Source of the DNA: a virus
Length of the DNA: 52,064 nt
Virus record (IMG/VR): IMGVR_UViG_3300033064_003389
Coordinates: 1-52,064 of that record
Reading direction: 5' to 3' (one strand)
Positions 47,212 through 52,064 of the stretch are shown here, piece after piece; position 1 is the stretch's first letter; every line of letters begins with the position of its first letter. Below the pieces are notes generated by a model. The model was not told where the DNA came from and did not search any database. It saw nothing but the letters and a program-made list of their open reading frames with translations. The position numbers and the translations under genes were made by a program.

Positions 47212-48473
47212 TGCCAACAACACTTCCACCAATTAACCACGAAAAAGCGTATCAAATTGCATGCACTGGCGCAGTAGATAACGTCGGAGGCAGTGGTGTT
47301 GATACCTATTTAATATATGCAGAAAGTTATACAGGAAGTCCAGCTGATCCCTTAGCTGGAAACTTTGAAAATGCCATAAAGATTGGTGAACTTACTGAAT
47401 TAGAATTACTTCCATGCTATTATAAAGACAGCTCTAAAGCTAATTGGAACGAATTAAAGCTAAGACAATCAGATGGAACACCTGTTGTTGCGGGCACTCT
47501 TCCACGTTACGGAGCAGATAATGTATACATGCTCAATTGGAGAGATTGGGATGCTAAATATAAATATAGAATTTGGATCCTTTCAATTGATAAGTTTAAA
47601 AACAAGGAAGCATTAAACACTTCTGGAACCAATAGCCTTACAAGAGCACTACACTATACAGGGGCGCTTGTTGCGTCTGAACTTACATTTCTCATAACTC
47701 CCACAATTAATGTACTTGAAGGAAGTTCTGGGGATAATAGTGTATCAATAGATGCTAATGGGAATGAGTATTCTACTGCTGAAATTACTTTTGGTAATAT
47801 GCAGGAGAATATAGGAACAGTACGAAGTATAAAAATGGAGTACAAACAAGCTTCACAGGCCAACTGGAAACCATTCGCTGAATACAAGTATCACCCAGAT
47901 ATAGATAACATGAGTGAATCTGGTGCTTTCCTTACTGAGAAGATTATACTAGATAGTCGTCCAGTTACATATGATTTTCGTGCTACATTCTTGAACTATA
48001 ATAATGAACCAGCTGAAGACAGTGGCTCTCTATTAACTATATCAGATACAAGTGTCACATTTGATGGCATCTCACAGTATACAGAATACATTGGGTGCAA
48101 AGATGTTGTATGTGAAAACCACACAGCTGACGTTTTACCTAATGATATTGTTGAACTAACATGGTCTATCCCTGTTGAGAGTACCTTCTCGGACGCATAT
48201 GGTAATGCTGTAAGCCCTAACACAGATGAGCTTACTTTACTTAACCATTATATAGTTATGATGTATGTACCAACTGACTCACTTGATGCAACATACCAAC
48301 GGCCTGGATTAAATGGCGGAGAATCAGAAAACGGAACATGGTACTACATGGGAAGGTTCGAAGGTAACAGCGCACGTATAACATGCCCTAGAGGGCTACA
48401 AGTTGCTTTCTGGGTTGGCTTTTCTACAAAAGATATTTCTACAGCTCTAACATTTACTGCATACACTAGCTAA
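47211..48473 (+). CDS. Beta-rich structural-region protein, unknown family
   Basis: This 420-aa protein starts at an ATG overlapping the previous stop and ends overlapping the next start (TAATG). It is beta-rich, with Thr, Ser, Asn and Gly, and contains repeated strand-type segments such as TYLIYAESYTG, YKYRIWILSIDKF, VRSIKMEYKQASQANWKPF and YIVMMYVPTDS. It may contain two or more Ig- or fibronectin-like domains, but I cannot place their limits. Position between a small protein and a long fibre suggests a fibre-base, adaptor or fibre chaperone role. Confidence 0.5.
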   Translation: MPTTLPPINHEKAYQIACTGAVDNVGGSGVDTYLIYAESYTGSPADPLAGNFENAIKIGELTELELLPCYYKDSSKANWNELKLRQSDGTPVVAGTLPRYGADNVYMLNWRDWDAKYKYRIWILSIDKFKNKEALNTSGTNSLTRALHYTGALVASELTFLITPTINVLEGSSGDNSVSIDANGNEYSTAEITFGNMQENIGTVRSIKMEYKQASQANWKPFAEYKYHPDIDNMSESGAFLTEKIILDSRPVTYDFRATFLNYNNEPAEDSGSLLTISDTSVTFDGISQYTEYIGCKDVVCENHTADVLPNDIVELTWSIPVESTFSDAYGNAVSPNTDELTLLNHYIVMMYVPTDSLDATYQRPGLNGGESENGTWYYMGRFEGNSARITCPRGLQVAFWVGFSTKDISTALTFTAYTS

Positions 48474-51400
48474 TGGCTACATATATTACATTAAAAACTG
48501 TTCCATCTTTACCTGAGGGTGACCTTCCGGATAATGCTGTAATTGTAAACAGTTCTGGTGACCTAGACCAACTAGGTGCTGGAAGTGTTGACATGGATTC
48601 TGTTCCTGATAGTGCTGTATTTGTAAAAGACACGGTAAGAGTAAACTCAGCTGACGCCCAAACTGATCTTGAATCAATGCTGTCAGAACGTGGGGCAACA
48701 CCTAAGATCAAAGCATCTAAGCTATATGAAGACAGTGGAACCAATTCACTGATAGATTCAGCAGGTAAAGTAACAACAAGTTTAACTACAGAGAGTGGAA
48801 ATGCAATTGGAACCATAGCAGACCAAGCAGAAATTGATCTCGGCGCAATGCTTACTGCTCGTGGAGAAGCACCAAAGATTAAGGGTTCCAAGCTATACAA
48901 GGATGATGGTTCAGGGGCACTAATAACATCAACTGGTAAAGTAACATCTTCGTTACAAACTGAAAGTGGAAACGCACTTGGTGAAATAGCTGATGCAGCT
49001 AATGTTGACTTAAACGTTATAGTAGCAGGTACTCGTGGTGCAGGAGCAGGAATTAAAGCACAGAAGTTAATGTCAGCTGATGACTTTACTCCTCTTATTG
49101 ATGCCAGTGACCAAATAACTACCGGACTAAAAACAGCAACTGGTAATACAATATCAACTGCCGCAGACGCAGCAAACACAGGGTTAGATTTAACTACTGG
49201 TAAAGTAAAAATAAATGTACCAATAGCATTTGCTTCAGCAGAAATGCCAGCTATCGATTCTGGAACAGGAAAGCTAGATGTAACACAAAATACATCCGAC
49301 GGAAAACCGCCATTCACGTCACTTGGTGGAACTATTGATGGCAACGTAACAGTAGTAGGTAATTTAACTGTCCAGGGTACACAGTTTATAATAAATACCG
49401 AAATTGTCCAAGTCGAGGATAATGTAATGCTCTTAAATTATGGAGAAGTAGGAGCAGGGGTAACAGGTGGAACTGCTGGTATTGAAATTGATCGTGGATC
49501 TTTAAATAATTATCAGTTTGTATTTGACGAATCTGATGATGCATTTAAAATTGGAGAAGCTGCGTCACTACTTCCAGTAGCAACAAGACAAGATACTCCA
49601 ACAAATACTGGTGTTGCTTATTGGGATTCTACTGGTTTTAAGTTTAACACAAGCTCAAATCTTGTGTTTGATGGTACAAACTTAGGTATTGGTAGTACAC
49701 CTACGTACACTTTAGATATAATTAAAAGTCTCGACGGTGTAATTTATACATCAGTAAATAATTCAAATATTGGCAGCAGCGCAATTGCTGGATATATAGC
49801 ATCATCGGATACTGCTATCTTATATGTACGAACACATTCTGATGCACGAGTTGCTACCCAATTTGGTACAGCAGTGGGTGGATATTCTGAAATAACATCT
49901 TCCGGCGGAATGATGTTGGGCACAACAGGAGCAGCACAATTAATAATTGGTACAAATAATGTAGCCAGACTTACAATAGCGTCTGGCGGAGTTGCAAATT
50001 TCTCTGTTACTCCAACCGTAGGCGGAACAGCTGTAACACTAGTTGGTCATGCACATGCTACAGGTGATGTAACTTCCGGTACATTTGCTGATGCACGTGT
50101 AGCACAATCAAATGTAACACAGCACCAGGCAGCATTAAGCCTAACTTGGAGTCAATTGACCGACGCACCTAATGTTCAGTATACTTCTGCAATTGCTGAG
50201 GGAAATAGTGGGTTGGTTCCAGCCCTTGGAAGTGCAAATCAATATCTACAGTATGATGGTACATGGTCTATACCTGCTGGAGGAAGTCACTCACTCGATA
50301 GTCACAGTAATGTAACAATTACCACAATTGCCACCGGCGAACTATTAAAGTGGAGTGGCGCAGCTTGGATAAATAATACCCTTGCTGAAGCTGGAATTTC
50401 GGATACCAGCCATACTCATGCGTATTTATCTAGCTCCTCCTCTTCTGCACAGTCTGGATATTTTGGTGCAGTTTATATAAAAGAAGATACCCATTATATG
50501 GTATTGGATGTAGCATCAGATCTAACTGCTGACCGTGCTCTTACGTTTGATCTAAATGATACTGCTAGAACTTTGAGTATACATGGGGATACAACATTAT
50601 CTGGAGGTACTCACTCTGGCACAAATACTGGTGATCAAACAATTACATTAACTGGTGATGTTACTGGTACAGGAACTGGCAGCTTCGCTGCAACAATAGC
50701 AAATGATGCAGTAACCTATGCAAAAATGCAAAATATATCTGCAACTAGCAAAATACTAGGTAGAGCAACAGCTGGCGCTGGAAATACAGAAGAATTAACA
50801 GCAGCACAAGTAAAAACTATATTGAGTTTAAATAATGTAGAGAATACTGCAGTCTCAACATGGGCAGGTACATCAAACATTACCACAATAGCCGCGTCTG
50901 CTGTAACTGCGCACCAAGCAGCTTTGTCTATAGCGTGGTCACAAATTACTTCTACACCAACTACTGTAGCTGGGTACGGTATAACAGATGTTGCTTATAC
51001 ATCAGCAATCTCAGAAGGTATAAGTGGTCTAGTTCCATCTGGAGGATTAGCAACAGAATTTCTATACTATGATGGTACATGGGTAACTCCATCAGGCTCT
51101 AGTCACTCTCTTGATAGTCACAGTAATGTAACAATTACAACAATTGCCACTGGCGAACTATTAAAGTGGAGCGGCTCAGCTTGGATAAATAATACCCTTG
51201 CTGAAGCAAACATAGCACCAGCTGCAAGTCCTACATTTACAGGAACAGTTACAATACCAACTCCGTTCACATTGGGAGCAGTCTCAGTTACAACAACCGG
51301 TACTCAACTTAATTACTTAAGTGCAGCAACAGGTACTACAGGCACTGCCTCTACTAATGTAGTATTCTCTACTTCCCCCACATTAGTTACACCGGTACTT

Positions 51401-52064
51401 GGGGTTGCAACTGGAACGTCACTTGATTTAGGCGGAACAACACTATATGCATCACGTGCGATCACCGTAGACACTGGTGGCGTACTTAATATTGTACTTG
51501 CTTCTGTAGCCGGCGATGACTTCACTGTTGATACCAACAAGCTTGTGGTTGAAGGGGACACAGGTAACGTAGGAATAGGTACAGCTACTCCAGGATCAAT
51601 GCTACATGTACTAGGTGATACGGCCGACGAATCCCTCTTCAAAGTTGAAGGCACTAATGGTGTTATCTTTGAACTATTTGACACCGTTACAGGAACACTG
51701 TTTGCAGTTAACGACGGTTCAGGAATCCCTATTCTACAAGTAGATGCTGATGATACAGTACTTATGGCACCTTACGCTGCAACACCACTTGTAGGAATAG
51801 GAGTTACTGACCCAGATACTGCACTCGAAATACTTTATGCTGGCAATCAACTAAAACTCAGTTTTGATGGAACAGACAATGCAGTATTTGCTGTTGATAC
51901 GTCTGGAAATTTAACTATCACACCAAGTGGGACTACAGTAGATATAGCTGGAGCATTCACTGCTTCTACAATAACCTCAGATGCAGGAGTAGCTGGAACT
52001 ACAGGTACATTCTCTGGGGTATTATCAGTAGATGATGTAACCAACTCCACCTCAGGAACCACCG
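48473..52064 (+). CDS. Long repetitive tail fibre protein (N-terminal part, runs off right edge)
   Basis: The frame opens at an ATG overlapping the preceding stop and remains open for 1197 codons to the end of the window. The composition is Thr/Ala/Gly/Ser-rich with few aromatic residues. Three tandem repeats of 56-58 residues (nt 48650-49162) share a rGa-PKIKaSKLY...GKVTtsL.TESGNA pattern. Then VVGNLTVQGTQFII and DNVMLLNYGE with AGIEIDRGS follow, a module common in phage tail fibres. Two longer repeats (around 50120-50391 and 50907-51207) include SHSLDSHSNVTITTIATGEL. HAH and HTH motifs occur in GHAHATGD and SHTHAYL. The protein very likely forms a trimeric fibre that binds the host; the receptor-binding tip is beyond the window. 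Confidence 0.85.
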   Translation, partial: MATYITLKTVPSLPEGDLPDNAVIVNSSGDLDQLGAGSVDMDSVPDSAVFVKDTVRVNSADAQTDLESMLSERGATPKIKASKLYEDSGTNSLIDSAGKVTTSLTTESGNAIGTIADQAEIDLGAMLTARGEAPKIKGSKLYKDDGSGALITSTGKVTSSLQTESGNALGEIADAANVDLNVIVAGTRGAGAGIKAQKLMSADDFTPLIDASDQITTGLKTATGNTISTAADAANTGLDLTTGKVKINVPIAFASAEMPAIDSGTGKLDVTQNTSDGKPPFTSLGGTIDGNVTVVGNLTVQGTQFIINTEIVQVEDNVMLLNYGEVGAGVTGGTAGIEIDRGSLNNYQFVFDESDDAFKIGEAASLLPVATRQDTPTNTGVAYWDSTGFKFNTSSNLVFDGTNLGIGSTPTYTLDIIKSLDGVIYTSVNNSNIGSSAIAGYIASSDTAILYVRTHSDARVATQFGTAVGGYSEITSSGGMMLGTTGAAQLIIGTNNVARLTIASGGVANFSVTPTVGGTAVTLVGHAHATGDVTSGTFADARVAQSNVTQHQAALSLTWSQLTDAPNVQYTSAIAEGNSGLVPALGSANQYLQYDGTWSIPAGGSHSLDSHSNVTITTIATGELLKWSGAAWINNTLAEAGISDTSHTHAYLSSSSSSAQSGYFGAVYIKEDTHYMVLDVASDLTADRALTFDLNDTARTLSIHGDTTLSGGTHSGTNTGDQTITLTGDVTGTGTGSFAATIANDAVTYAKMQNISATSKILGRATAGAGNTEELTAAQVKTILSLNNVENTAVSTWAGTSNITTIAASAVTAHQAALSIAWSQITSTPTTVAGYGITDVAYTSAISEGISGLVPSGGLATEFLYYDGTWVTPSGSSHSLDSHSNVTITTIATGELLKWSGSAWINNTLAEANIAPAASPTFTGTVTIPTPFTLGAVSVTTTGTQLNYLSAATGTTGTASTNVVFSTSPTLVTPVLGVATGTSLDLGGTTLYASRAITVDTGGVLNIVLASVAGDDFTVDTNKLVVEGDTGNVGIGTATPGSMLHVLGDTADESLFKVEGTNGVIFELFDTVTGTLFAVNDGSGIPILQVDADDTVLMAPYAATPLVGIGVTDPDTALEILYAGNQLKLSFDGTDNAVFAVDTSGNLTITPSGTTVDIAGAFTASTITSDAGVAGTTGTFSGVLSVDDVTNSTSGTT
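48650..49162 (+). repeat. Three tandem 56-58-codon repeats in the tail fibre
   Basis: Units begin near 48650, 48818 and 48989, and a fourth partial start is near 49163. Each begins with an Ala-Asp-x-Ala type motif followed by a DL...L..RGA segment, an IK-K-KL or similar, a LID.aGK.TT-L and GNA. Amino acid similarity is clear while the DNA has diverged, so the duplications are not recent. Confidence 0.75.
50285..50391 (+). repeat. Direct repeat copy A in the tail fibre
   Basis: This 107-base stretch matches 51101-51207 at nearly every base, with only a handful of mostly silent differences. Both copies are in the fibre frame and encode SHSLDSHSNVTITTIATGEL and onward to NNTLAEA. It is the best-preserved part of a longer repeat of about 270-300 bases that begins around 50120 and 50907. 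Confidence 0.85.
51101..51207 (+). repeat. Direct repeat copy B in the tail fibre
   Basis: Second copy of the 107-base repeat found at 50285-50391. The upstream flank (from about 50907) matches the first copy only at protein level and has about 30 extra bases encoding VAGYGITDV-type residues, so the strongly conserved core may have been homogenised by recombination while the rest drifted. Confidence 0.85.

Noticed and set aside
48466-49344. Long minus-strand ORF of 292 codons
   Set aside because: It is antisense to the fibre gene. It has the Val/Pro/Ser/Ala-rich composition expected from reading Thr/Ala/Gly-rich codons backwards, and has no sensible neighbours on that strand.
1-52064. Recoded stop codons as in some huge gut phages
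   Set aside because: TAA, TAG and TGA all appear as natural gene ends at tight junctions and no gene is broken by any of them.

Overview
This window looks like part of the tail and baseplate module of a large contractile-tailed bacteriophage, probably a jumbo myovirus. The DNA is AT-rich by eye. Every convincing gene is on the + strand. Genes abut or overlap by a few bases (TAATG and ATGA junctions, repeated 8-base overlaps) over the whole 52 kb. No gene-free stretch exceeds 80 bases and there is no clear strand switch. TAA, TAG and TGA all end genes, so the code looks standard. I see no tRNA, rRNA, CRISPR array or origin. The host cannot be named from this sequence.

Region by region: (1) 1-1415 holds the end of an unidentified gene and two adjacent genes that look like tail assembly chaperones; the second has its Shine-Dalgarno site buried in a 10-bp hairpin. 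(2) 1415-17012 holds two giant proteins, 2571 and 2638 aa. The first occupies the usual tape-measure slot. It has Gly/Ala-rich hydrophobic segments, a RecB/Cas4-type PD-(D/E)XK nuclease domain and a 338-residue intein. The second has a DnaQ-type (DEDDh) exonuclease domain, followed by motifs resembling both double-psi beta-barrels of RNA polymerase, including an NRxP...H...ADFDGD segment. It is a candidate virion-packaged, ejected RNA polymerase. (3) 17009-26943 holds a giant tail-hub/baseplate protein (2443 aa), a spike-like protein, a gp25-family wedge protein and a Baseplate_J wedge protein, which together indicate a contractile tail. (4) 26936-45331 holds about a dozen large beta-rich baseplate, fibre or adhesin proteins, several sharing paralogous domains, plus a very basic disordered protein. 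(5) 45331-46919 holds a small M15-type peptidase (likely lysin) and an IS200/IS605-type tnpB without tnpA, whose 3' end can fold like an omega-RNA. (6) 46924-52064 holds a small protein whose start looks damaged or non-canonical at the tnpB junction, a beta-rich protein, and a long repetitive tail fibre that runs off the right edge.

Working model: the chaperones help build the tail around the first giant protein, and the hub, gp25 and J proteins form the baseplate. The beta-rich set and fibre bind the host surface and the M15 enzyme cuts peptidoglycan. The two giant proteins carry nuclease, exonuclease and polymerase-like domains that could enter the cell with the DNA. The last point is inference from gene position and motifs, and is the most interesting possibility here.
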